This document shows, piece by piece, positions 7,247 through 14,681 of a stretch of 20,975 nt of DNA (its first letter is position 1; each line of letters begins with the position of its first letter). Origin of the DNA: Brumimicrobium sp965656195 (lineage in GTDB: Bacteria; Bacteroidota; Bacteroidia; Flavobacteriales_D; Crocinitomicaceae). The notes beneath the pieces were generated by a model that saw only the letters and a program-made list of their open reading frames with translations, was not told where the DNA came from and made no database searches. Both the position numbers and the translations under genes were made by a program. Where the stretch lies: positions 1 to 20,975 of the forward strand of contig CBFHJL010000053.1 of the NCBI GenBank assembly GCA_965656195.1, read 5' to 3'.

Positions 7247-7276
7247 TTGATGTGCAGTAGATTTCAGTTATTTTAG
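7247..7276 (+). promoter_or_regulatory. Promoter for the S1/P1 nuclease gene
   Basis: TTG (7247-7249), a 19-base spacer and TATTTTAG (7269-7276, one mismatch to TAnnTTTG). The -7 ends 20 bases before the ATG at 7297. The optimal spacing makes this one of the better promoter calls here. Confidence 0.55.
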
Positions 7277-7296
7277 CTCAAATTAATACAATCAAG

Positions 7297-8058
7297 ATGA
7301 AGATTTTTGTTTTAGCGGTTGCAGTATTCGCATGTTTTAATGCCAGTGCATGGGGTCTTTTAGGTCACCGTGTTGTTGGAGAAGTAGCAGAACATCACTT
7401 AAATGATGCTGCCAAGGTTAAGGTAAATGAGATCTTGGGAGATTTGACACTTGCAGAAGTGAGTAATTGGATGGATGATATCAAATCAGATGATAGTTAT
7501 GATTCTCTGCGTCCATGGCATTATACAACTATTCCTGACGGTAAAACTTACGCCGATATAACTCCAAGTGAAAAGGGAGACGTAGTGCAAGGAATAAAAA
7601 TGATGGTAGAAGGTCTCAAGTCGGGAAAATTAACTTCCAAATTGGAGAAGGAATACTTGATGATTCTGGTTCATTTAGTAGGAGATATTCATCAACCACT
7701 GCATGTAGGTAATGGAGAAGATCGAGGTGGAAACGATGTGAAGGTAGAGTGGTTTTGGGAATCGTCAAACTTGCACAGAGTTTGGGATTCAGGAATTATA
7801 GATAGCAAACAATACAGTTATACAGAGCTAACAAACCTTGTGGATCACGCTACAGAAAGTGAAGTAGAAGCGTGGCAATCAAAAGAAGTAGAAGCGTGGG
7901 CAAACGAGTGCATTTCTTTTAGAAATGGAATTTACGATATACCTTCTAACAATAAGATCAATTACGAATATAGATACAAGCATTGGAATACTGTAAAAAG
8001 TCAACTAGCGAAAGGTGGTATTCGTTTGGCAGGCCTTTTAAATGAAATTTACGGTTAA
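7297..8058 (+). CDS. S1/P1-type zinc-dependent nuclease, secreted
   Basis: A 253-residue protein with a signal peptide cleaved after NASA (residue 18), so the mature chain begins with Trp19. This is the hallmark of S1/P1 nucleases, whose N-terminal tryptophan ligates zinc. Other trinuclear zinc ligands are in place: His24 (LLGHR), Asp60 or Asp61 (WMDD), His75 (RPWHYT), His126 and Asp130 (VHLVGD), His136 (HQPLH), His160 and Asp164 (NLHRVWDSG). Length and motif order match the family. It is expected to degrade single-stranded DNA and RNA, and to act as a 3'-nucleotidase, in the periplasm or outside the cell, probably for phosphate or nucleotide scavenging. A 15-base direct repeat (7861-7875 and 7885-7899) encodes a duplicated EVEAW. 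Its stop overlaps the convergent tolC-like gene by 4 bases. Confidence 0.95.
   Translation: MKIFVLAVAVFACFNASAWGLLGHRVVGEVAEHHLNDAAKVKVNEILGDLTLAEVSNWMDDIKSDDSYDSLRPWHYTTIPDGKTYADITPSEKGDVVQGIKMMVEGLKSGKLTSKLEKEYLMILVHLVGDIHQPLHVGNGEDRGGNDVKVEWFWESSNLHRVWDSGIIDSKQYSYTELTNLVDHATESEVEAWQSKEVEAWANECISFRNGIYDIPSNNKINYEYRYKHWNTVKSQLAKGGIRLAGLLNEIYG
7861..7908 (+). repeat. In-gene tandem duplication, 24-base period
   Basis: GAAGTAGAAGCGTGG occurs at 7861-7875 and again at 7885-7899, exactly 24 bases apart. It encodes EVEAWQSK followed by EVEAWANE. The identical 15-base cores suggest a recent in-frame duplication in a helical part of the nuclease. Confidence 0.6.
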
Positions 8059-9461
8059 TTTAAACGACCCAGTTGATACTCTATATCCATAAATGCTTTT
8101 TGGGATTTAATCAGTAGATCGACAAATTTCACTTGAGTATTAATGTACTTAAGCTCCCGGGCATTTACTAAGAATAACGAACTTTCTCCAGAGTCGAATT
8201 TCTGTTGTTCTGCATTTAGAAGTCGATTTGTGCTCGTTACGATATCTCCATATCCACCTAGCTGTTGTTGCGTGACTTCCCATGTGTTGAGCGCAGCAAT
8301 GACATTATAGTTCAAGTCTCTTTCCATTTGATTCAATGCATAGGTTTTCTCCTTGATATTAATGTTGGTCTTTTGTAGTTGACCTCTTTCTTTTCTTAAA
8401 AATATGGGCATTTTAAAGGTTAAGCCCCAATTATAATTGTTTATAGAGTACCCCTCAATGATATCTCCCGTTACAGGTTCGTTGAGAGCATTGTACTTCA
8501 AATCCAACTGTGGTTTTAGTCTTTCTAAATCTAGTTTTCTTTGGATTTCCAATTGTTCTAGATAGAGCTGGTTTTTAGCCAGTTTAGGATGATTCATTAT
8601 TAAAGTGTCTAGACGCTCTCTCATAGCGTCAGTATCAATTGTTGATGAAACATCTTCGGCTTTTGGAGGCTTTATGTCTACTGATAACTCTAAAGGAATA
8701 CCATCTTTATTCCAAATGAACACTTCCAGCTGAGCGGTAGCATTTTGATACTGGAGTGTGGCATCTTGCAGCGAGATCCTACGGTTTTGATATTGGATGA
8801 AGGCCTCAACTGTATCAATCGCAGGGTCTTCTCCAATCAATGCAGATTGAGTTACTGCTCTATAACGAACACGCGCAAGCTCAAGTCCTTCTTCGAAAAT
8901 CGCGTATTTTTGTGATGCGCCTACCCATTCCCAATATGCGGAAATTGCAGATTTAAAAAGGTCGTTGAGAAGAATTTGACGTTCAGTTTCAGTGATCTGT
9001 TGATAGATCTGTGCTTTTCTTAAATCTGCTCTACGTTGATCGATGAACAGATCTTGGCCAATAGGAATTGATATTCCAGCATGTACCAGACCATTTGTTG
9101 GTGTGGCTCTTTGTGGATTGAGAAAGTCACCATTTGTTTGTTCGAATCCGGCATCAAGTTCAATACCAAACCATGTTGGAATTTTCATTCCGGCATTGAC
9201 GAGGTCATAATATTGCTTGTTATCGAAGTATTTCTGAGAAACGTCGCCATAAAGGTATGGGTCAAAAGCTCCACGTTTGGATTTTAAATTCTGTTCGCCA
9301 TATTCCACTCTAAGATTTGCTTGCTTACCCAAAGGGTGGAATTCTCTGACTATTTTCAAGAAGTCAGATAGACCCATTACCTGGGAAGTATCTCCTTGAG
9401 CAGATGCAGATTGAACTAAAGTCAAAAACAGTGGTAATATAAAAAGAGCCCTTCTAATCAT
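8055..9461 (-). CDS. TolC family outer membrane efflux protein
   Basis: A 468-residue protein with a signal peptide (MIRRALFILPLFLTLVQSASA, then QGD) and two similar halves of long helices with strand segments, as in TolC-type channel-tunnels. The sequence has typical TolC features: an N-terminal MGLSDFLKIVREFHP block, a GLVHAGISIPIG strand, long helices with ALARVRYRAVTQ-like repeats, a second-half LKYNALNEP and LTFKMPIFLRKERGQLQ, and a late DSGESSLFLVNARE block. It is the last gene of the TetR-ABC-HlyD-TolC operon. Its ATG overlaps the stop of the HlyD-type gene by one base (TAATG), so translational coupling is likely. It should be a trimer in the outer membrane serving as the exit duct. 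Its own stop overlaps that of the convergent nuclease gene. Confidence 0.92.
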   Translation of the reverse strand: MIRRALFILPLFLTLVQSASAQGDTSQVMGLSDFLKIVREFHPLGKQANLRVEYGEQNLKSKRGAFDPYLYGDVSQKYFDNKQYYDLVNAGMKIPTWFGIELDAGFEQTNGDFLNPQRATPTNGLVHAGISIPIGQDLFIDQRRADLRKAQIYQQITETERQILLNDLFKSAISAYWEWVGASQKYAIFEEGLELARVRYRAVTQSALIGEDPAIDTVEAFIQYQNRRISLQDATLQYQNATAQLEVFIWNKDGIPLELSVDIKPPKAEDVSSTIDTDAMRERLDTLIMNHPKLAKNQLYLEQLEIQRKLDLERLKPQLDLKYNALNEPVTGDIIEGYSINNYNWGLTFKMPIFLRKERGQLQKTNINIKEKTYALNQMERDLNYNVIAALNTWEVTQQQLGGYGDIVTSTNRLLNAEQQKFDSGESSLFLVNARELKYINTQVKFVDLLIKSQKAFMDIEYQLGRLN

Positions 9462-10816
9462 TAGTATTTGCCTTTAGTTTTTGGTTTACTATGATCTTCT
9501 GTGTAATAGTTTGGAGGGAATCCATTGAATTGTCTCCATAGTTCGTACCAGATTGGAACATCTTCCAGCAGTAACATGCTGTTTGCACCGCCACCTACAC
9601 TAAGTACATCTGGCCATTTATGATCGCTCTCATCAGGTTCAACGAGTACTCTGAAAGTTCCGTCTGGTTGCGCAAATCGATCAATGGCATATACAGTACC
9701 TCCATACGTACCAAAACTTGTGTTAGGCCATCCAGAGAAAACGATAGCAGGCCATCCATCAAATATTATACGCACATGTCTTCCTTTCTCGATTAGAGGA
9801 AGATCAATTGGCTGTACATACATTTCAACAGCTAATTCAGCATCTGCAGGCATGATACTTACAATCTTTTGTCCTTCTTTTATTAGTTCTCCTATACCTG
9901 TCGTAACCGACTCAGTAATGTAGCCACTCTGAGGAGCTGTCACATAGTAGAATCCTTGACGAACTTTATAATTAGACAATTTGTTTTCCAAGCTTCGTAC
10001 ATCTTTTAAAGCACTCATTTGGCTTGATGCAGTTGTGAATTTTTCTGCATTGATTTTCGCTATGCTATTGTTGTAGTCATTTCTTATTGAGTTCAGTTCG
10101 ATTTTAGCATTAATAACGTCGTTCTGAGAAGAGATAAGATCATTTTCTGCACCAATTTTATCTGCGACAGCTTTTTGGTATTTAACTTTCCTGTTCTCAA
10201 AATCAGTTCTTGATTTCAGCCCTTGGTCAAAAAGTGATTCGAATCGTTCAAATTGACGTTGCGCAATATCCTGATTCAATGTTGCCGCTTCAAATTTGAT
10301 ACTGTCACTTTGAACTTTAAGGAGAGATTGTTTCAGCTTGTTCCCTGCTTGTTCAAGTTTCAGTTGTAATATAGTTTGAAGAGTTTCCATTTGACCTTCA
10401 AGCGTTTTAACTTTTTCAGAATACGCTTCAACAGACTTTTCAGAAGCATCGACTTGGTCTGAAGTTCTTTCTACAAGTTGTGGGTCAAAATATTCTGCTT
10501 TAATCTCAGATATTTTTACAATCGTATCTCCTTTTTTAACGAGATCTCCTTCTTGAACATACCATTCATCAACTCGACCAGGAATGACTGAGTGCAACAT
10601 TTGGGGTCTTGAAGAAGGAGATAATGCAGTTACATTCCCTCTAGCTCTAATGTTCTGGGTCCAAGGGACAAACAGAAATATGATAAAGATTACGAGAACA
10701 ACAGTTAAAATTCTCGGCAGAACTCTATGTGTAAGTCTTCCTTCAGCCGTGCGAAATGCACTAAACTTCAGTACGTTGATCTTGTGCGTTATCGTTTTTT
10801 TAGATAAATTGAGCAT
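9461..10816 (-). CDS. HlyD family periplasmic adaptor (membrane fusion protein)
   Basis: A 451-residue protein. A cytoplasmic N-terminus (1-32) is followed by one membrane helix (about 33-51, LPRILTVVLVIFIIFLFVP). Then come the first biotinyl-lipoyl half-motif (about 75-103, VIPGRVDEWYVQEGDLVKKG), a long coiled-coil hairpin (about 118-285) and the second lipoyl half-motif (about 290-322, YVTAPQSGYITESVTTGIGELIKEG). A beta-barrel and membrane-proximal region follows (about 326-420). This is the layout of type I secretion or HlyD-type adaptors, which link an inner-membrane ABC exporter to a TolC channel. The C-terminal 25 residues (FNGFPPNYYTEDHSKPKTKGKY) are hydrophilic and basic. The gene begins 1 base after the ABC gene's stop and ends in a TAATG overlap with the TolC gene. 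Confidence 0.93.
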   Translation of the reverse strand: MLNLSKKTITHKINVLKFSAFRTAEGRLTHRVLPRILTVVLVIFIIFLFVPWTQNIRARGNVTALSPSSRPQMLHSVIPGRVDEWYVQEGDLVKKGDTIVKISEIKAEYFDPQLVERTSDQVDASEKSVEAYSEKVKTLEGQMETLQTILQLKLEQAGNKLKQSLLKVQSDSIKFEAATLNQDIAQRQFERFESLFDQGLKSRTDFENRKVKYQKAVADKIGAENDLISSQNDVINAKIELNSIRNDYNNSIAKINAEKFTTASSQMSALKDVRSLENKLSNYKVRQGFYYVTAPQSGYITESVTTGIGELIKEGQKIVSIMPADAELAVEMYVQPIDLPLIEKGRHVRIIFDGWPAIVFSGWPNTSFGTYGGTVYAIDRFAQPDGTFRVLVEPDESDHKWPDVLSVGGGANSMLLLEDVPIWYELWRQFNGFPPNYYTEDHSKPKTKGKY

Positions 10817-10817
10817 A

Positions 10818-12524
10818 TTAATACTTATTTAATGAGGATTTGATCTGATCGTATGTACCTTGATCAGTAATTCTTCCATCTTCCATTACCATAACCTTAT
10901 CACTGTTTTTCATAAGATCTGTATCTTTAGAAACAGCAACAATTGTCCAATTATTTGATTTGTCAAACAAGAATTCCATAATCTTCATTTTATCTGTATA
11001 ACTAAGATGTTCAAAAGAATATTCTAGTAGAACAAGCCTAGGTTTGTCCACAATACATCTAGCGATGAGTAGTTTTTGAATGATGCTTTTTGGAAGAGAT
11101 TTTCCATTCGGCAAAATCATTGTATTATAACCTTCAGGCAAAGAACTCATATATTGTGTTAATCCTACCTTCTCAATTGCCCACCTTACATTCTCATGAC
11201 TAGCGCGATCTCTTCCTACAACTATATTTTCCATGATAGAGCCAAAGAATAGATCTTCTTGGTTTAGATTGGCCCCAATTACGCTTCTCAGAGACTCTAA
11301 GTTAAGACTCCCTAAAGACAGACTGTTGTATGAAATATTCCCTTTCTGTACGTCATATAATCCAGCGATTACCTGAATGAGGGTACTTTTTCCAGAACTG
11401 TTTTTACCCGCAATCACAACATTTTCGTTTGCTTTTATGGATATATTTATATCCTCGAGCGTGAAACTTGTGGAATTAGGGTAGTGGAATGAAACACCTT
11501 GTACATCTACATCAAGTCCACCATCATTAAGGTTTTTACGGATGTCAATCCCTTCGTCTTTTTCAAGCTCCAAATCAGTTACTTGAGCTATTTTCTCAAC
11601 CCCTGTAAGTACATCATATACGGTTTCAATATCGCGAATAAGTTTTTCTATCGAATTGATAATCATTACAATAATGATTTCTGCCGCTACGAATTGCCCA
11701 ATATTCATTTGTTGTTCCATTACTAAAACACCGCCAATTGCTAACAAGCCTGTAACAACAAGAACTTTGAATATTACAAGCAGGCTGTATTGAGTCACGA
11801 GTATTTTGAAGTGCTTTTCGCGAGCGCTTAAATATCGCTCAGCATGAACATTAGACCTTTCTAAAGCATAATCTGTTTTTCCAGCAAGCTTGAAACTGAT
11901 ACTTGTTCTTCCTACTTCTTCCAGCCAGTGTGCTAGTTTATATTTGTGGCTGGATTCCTCCATACTTGTTTTAAATCCTTTTCTTCCTGTAAATTGGAAT
12001 ATCAGATAAAACACTAATAACAATAAGAAGCTAAAAATGATAAAGAAAGGATGATAAAGCGAAAGAAGAACTAATCCTAAAAATACCTGGATCCCTGCCG
12101 TCGATATCGATATCAATAATTTTGACATTCCTTTTTGAATGGTCATAACGTCAAAGAATCTATTGATAAGTTCTGGTGTATAAGTTTTAAATAGGTTCTC
12201 CAGTTTGATTCTAGGAATTCGATAAGCAAATTCAAACGCAGCCCTTGTGAAAATTCGTTGCTGAATATTCTCCGTAATCCTGAGTTGTAAGATTTGCATT
12301 ATTCCATTAAGTGCTACACCAAGCACCACGATAATAACCATAACGATCCAAGCTGAATTCACTCTACCTCCTTGGATCAGGTTTACGATGGCCTGAACCC
12401 CCAAAGGAAGTGATAAGCTGATTAGTCCAGCAAAAAAAGAATAGTAGTATACGTTTCGAATCTCTCTACCATCGGCTTTTATAAGTCTCCAGAATCGTTG
12501 AGATACGGATAATTTATCTTCCAT
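10818..12524 (-). CDS. ABC exporter (fused TM and NBD) with degenerate ATPase motifs
   Basis: A 568-residue half-transporter. An N-terminal type IV/exporter transmembrane domain (six hydrophobic segments between about 25 and 295) is fused to a nucleotide-binding domain (about 335-568). There is no N-terminal C39 peptidase domain. The Walker A motif is intact (GKNSSGKST, 373-381) and the Q-loop Gln422 is present. The other ATPase motifs have diverged: the LSGGQ position reads LPKSI (477-481), the Walker B end reads LVLLEYSF (497-504) so that Asp-Glu becomes Glu501-Tyr502, the D-loop is lost, and the H-loop His is Ser532 (VAVSKD). The fold outside these motifs is well kept (DGRITDQGTYDQI at the end). 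It probably binds ATP; hydrolysis by a homodimer is doubtful. It is the second gene of the export operon, its ATG overlapping the regulator's stop (TAATG), and its product should pair with the downstream adaptor and channel. The substrate is unknown. Confidence 0.9.
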   Translation of the reverse strand: MEDKLSVSQRFWRLIKADGREIRNVYYYSFFAGLISLSLPLGVQAIVNLIQGGRVNSAWIVMVIIVVLGVALNGIMQILQLRITENIQQRIFTRAAFEFAYRIPRIKLENLFKTYTPELINRFFDVMTIQKGMSKLLISISTAGIQVFLGLVLLSLYHPFFIIFSFLLLLVFYLIFQFTGRKGFKTSMEESSHKYKLAHWLEEVGRTSISFKLAGKTDYALERSNVHAERYLSAREKHFKILVTQYSLLVIFKVLVVTGLLAIGGVLVMEQQMNIGQFVAAEIIIVMIINSIEKLIRDIETVYDVLTGVEKIAQVTDLELEKDEGIDIRKNLNDGGLDVDVQGVSFHYPNSTSFTLEDINISIKANENVVIAGKNSSGKSTLIQVIAGLYDVQKGNISYNSLSLGSLNLESLRSVIGANLNQEDLFFGSIMENIVVGRDRASHENVRWAIEKVGLTQYMSSLPEGYNTMILPNGKSLPKSIIQKLLIARCIVDKPRLVLLEYSFEHLSYTDKMKIMEFLFDKSNNWTIVAVSKDTDLMKNSDKVMVMEDGRITDQGTYDQIKSSLNKY

Positions 12525-13210
12525 TATTTAGTGTTTATAGCATTTAGTGCCAGTTCAATTGAAAATTCTTGTACATCATCGATATCATCCTTACTGCTGC
12601 AATTTGTTAAACTCGGCAGGTGTTCTCCAAAGAAACGTTGTAAATGAGCCCCCTCTACAATAGTAGAAACTAACATTTTTGGATAAGGATAATTGGGATT
12701 AATGTCATAAACAATGTCACTGACGCGTTGTACAACAGATTTGTAAAATGAGAAAACTCCATGTTTATTTTCCTCATCAACAAATTTATTTAAATAAGCC
12801 TTAGCAGACTCATCATATATAACTTTTTGTAATTTTCTTTCGTCGATATGTTTAAAGTTTCCATCTTCTTGAACATTCTGTGTCAATACCTCTATTGCCT
12901 TTTTCAATTGTACCTCTCGATCTTCAATATTTGTGATGGCAAAAACAAGTTTAGACTCTGTCCATCCCCAATACCATATTGTAAGGTACAATAATACTTT
13001 GTGCTTGTTTTCAAAGTAACGATATATCGACGCCTCAGTAGAGTTTATCTCAGAAGCTAATTTTTTAAATGTAAAGGATTCAAAACCTATTTTATACATA
13101 AGGTCTATGCTACCAGAAATAATTCTTTTACCAAGATCACTGCTTTCTGGATCTTTAAGGTAGATATAGTCATTTACCTTTATTTGAATATTTGATAGAA
13201 AACTCTGCAT
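12524..13210 (-). CDS. TetR/AcrR family transcriptional regulator
   Basis: A 228-residue protein. The N-terminal region (about 27-75) carries the TetR helix-turn-helix: FTFKKLASEINSTEASIYRYFENKHKVLLYL, with the second helix of the motif and the recognition helix around 48-67. The C-terminal part (about 80-228) is an all-helical ligand and dimer domain with no clear subfamily. About 25 residues precede the first TetR helix, slightly longer than usual. It is the first gene of the export operon, so it probably represses its own transcription and that of the exporter until a ligand, perhaps the exported compound, binds. An 8-bp perfect dyad in the promoter (13236-13256) is the likely operator. 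Confidence 0.92.
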   Translation of the reverse strand: MQSFLSNIQIKVNDYIYLKDPESSDLGKRIISGSIDLMYKIGFESFTFKKLASEINSTEASIYRYFENKHKVLLYLTIWYWGWTESKLVFAITNIEDREVQLKKAIEVLTQNVQEDGNFKHIDERKLQKVIYDESAKAYLNKFVDEENKHGVFSFYKSVVQRVSDIVYDINPNYPYPKMLVSTIVEGAHLQRFFGEHLPSLTNCSSKDDIDDVQEFSIELALNAINTK

Positions 13211-13228
13211 TCATAAAGTATTTACGTG

Positions 13229-13261
13229 CAAATATAATAGTAAAACTATTACTATTGACAA
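13229..13261 (-). promoter_or_regulatory. Promoter of the TetR-ABC-HlyD-TolC operon
   Basis: On the minus strand: TTG (13261-13259), a 22-base spacer and TATATTTG (13236-13229), a full match to TAnnTTTG. The -7 ends 18 bases before the ATG at 13210. The spacer is almost wholly occupied by the dyad described separately. Confidence 0.6.
13236..13256. promoter_or_regulatory. Candidate TetR operator: 8-bp dyad inside the promoter spacer
   Basis: AATAGTAA (13236-13243) and TTACTATT (13249-13256) are perfect inverted repeats with the 5-base spacer AACTA. The dyad sits between the -33 and -7 elements, touching the -7, so a bound dimer would block RNA polymerase. Size and symmetry suit TetR-family operators. 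Confidence 0.6.
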
Positions 13262-13344
13262 TAATTACTTTTAAAAACACTAAAAAATTGTAATTGTTCA
13301 AACAAATATTCGTTCGGGAGTGTTATAGAAAGAAATATTTATAA

Positions 13345-14223
13345 GTGATTAGCAAAGAGAAGTACTATCAAGAGCAATTGGATTCCATGCAAGATATGAT
13401 GGAGCGCACGACCTCTTACATGGAAGAACTTCAAGAAGAGTTAAGTGAAGCCAAAGAATTATTGCAGAATAAACATGATCAACTGTTGGAGAGTGTAAAT
13501 TATGCTGCAAAAATTCAAAATCTTTTATTGCCAAATCATGATTTTTTTAACCGCAATTTTCAGGACTATTATTGGCACGTCAATCAAAGGGACAGGATAG
13601 GTGGTGATTTTATTTATTACAATGAGTCTGATCAAAAGATCTTTTTCGGATTGTTTGACTGCACGGGGCATGGAGTTCCTGGGTCTCTGTTAGCTATCAT
13701 GGGGCATAGATTGTTGGAAGAATCCTTTTTTCATGATGATCAGCCTACAACGCAATCCGTTATGGAGGCTGTTGATGACGGTTTTAGACAGTTTTTTAAA
13801 ACAGGAGCGACTGACATTCAAGACGGAATGGAAGGGATACTTTGTTCTATAGATAAAGAAACGAATGAATTGGCCTTTACTAGTGCCGGTCGGCCTTTAC
13901 TTTTGAAAAGAAATGATGAATGGGAATTTATTAAAAGATTCCCAAAATCCATTGGTGGTCGTTTGACGCGTGACTTTAAAGAACAAGTTTTGCCTTTTGA
14001 ACAAAACGATGAAATATTTATCTTTAGCGACGGATTGGTAGATCAATTTGGTGGAGATCGAGATAAGAAATTCTTAAAGAAGCGCGTAATAGCGGGGTTA
14101 AAGAATCAAAAACATGGAACGTTGAGCGATAGATTAGCTAACTTAGAGACTCATCACAAAATGTGGATGTCTGGTTGGGATCAAACAGATGATGTATCGT
14201 TTTTAGGAGTTAAATCGAAGTGA
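13345..14223 (+). CDS. SpoIIE/PP2C-type serine phosphatase with N-terminal coiled coil
   Basis: A 292-residue protein. Residues 1-60 form a heptad-like coiled coil (EELQEELSEAKELLQNKHDQLLES), followed by the sequence VNYAAKIQNLLLP that often precedes SpoIIE domains in Bacteroidota regulators. The phosphatase domain (about 62-290) shows the PP2C metal and core motifs: RIGGDF with Asp88, FDCTGHGVPGS at 104-113, the SAGRPLLL strand at 180-187, IFSDGLVDQFGG at 226-237 with Asp229, and TDDVSFLGV at 281-289. No PAS, GAF or membrane sensor is present, unlike most family members, so it must be controlled through the coiled coil or a partner. The start is GTG 13345, because the preceding in-frame codon is a stop (TAA 13342-13344). 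Its stop overlaps the next gene by 4 bases (GTGA). Confidence 0.9.
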   Translation: MISKEKYYQEQLDSMQDMMERTTSYMEELQEELSEAKELLQNKHDQLLESVNYAAKIQNLLLPNHDFFNRNFQDYYWHVNQRDRIGGDFIYYNESDQKIFFGLFDCTGHGVPGSLLAIMGHRLLEESFFHDDQPTTQSVMEAVDDGFRQFFKTGATDIQDGMEGILCSIDKETNELAFTSAGRPLLLKRNDEWEFIKRFPKSIGGRLTRDFKEQVLPFEQNDEIFIFSDGLVDQFGGDRDKKFLKKRVIAGLKNQKHGTLSDRLANLETHHKMWMSGWDQTDDVSFLGVKSK

Positions 14224-14681
14224 AGAGTCAAATGAATTTAAAAGAGGAATTACATATAGCGTCTAAAAAAGTGTACAGCGATGATTTCATCTCGTTACAT
14301 GAGCTTGAAAATACCGATGTTGTCCTATGTGTATCTGAGACAGAATATATCCCCATAGAACACTTTAAAGAAGCTTTTAAAAATATAGGAAATCACATAA
14401 AGCAGAATCGATCGAAAGCTTTGATTTTTGATAAAAGAAACTTGAATACTTTTCATCAACCTTCCATGGAATGGTATTATACTGAATGGAAGGCTGAAAT
14501 GCTTGGTCACGGTCTGAGTAAGCATTATAAGATTTTGCCATCAATGCCGTGGTTTGCTAAAAGTGTTGAGGCAGGAAAGAGAGATATTAAAAGAAATTAC
14601 CCATCGTTCGACTTCGATCTATTTTCAGTGACCTATGTTGACTCTATCGCTGAAGCACTGGAAGACTTTAACAAGGATTAG
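14220..14681 (+). CDS. STAS-like (SpoIIAA-like) small protein, partner of the phosphatase
   Basis: A 153-residue soluble protein. It overlaps the phosphatase gene by 4 bases (GTG 14220 within GTGA); an ATG at 14232 is an alternative start. The strand-helix-strand order DVVLCVSE, HFKEAFKNIGNHIKQ, SKALIFDKRNL resembles SpoIIAA/STAS-like proteins, as does the late VTYVDSIAEALEDF. The Ser of the DxSG phosphoacceptor motif of anti-anti-sigma factors is not visible, so if it is STAS-like it is not a classical one. The conserved-looking block FDKRNLNTFHQPSMEWYY (about 70-87) is notable. The family was recognised from pattern only; functional partnership with the SpoIIE domain is inferred from the overlap. 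Confidence 0.7.
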   Translation: MKSQMNLKEELHIASKKVYSDDFISLHELENTDVVLCVSETEYIPIEHFKEAFKNIGNHIKQNRSKALIFDKRNLNTFHQPSMEWYYTEWKAEMLGHGLSKHYKILPSMPWFAKSVEAGKRDIKRNYPSFDFDLFSVTYVDSIAEALEDFNKD

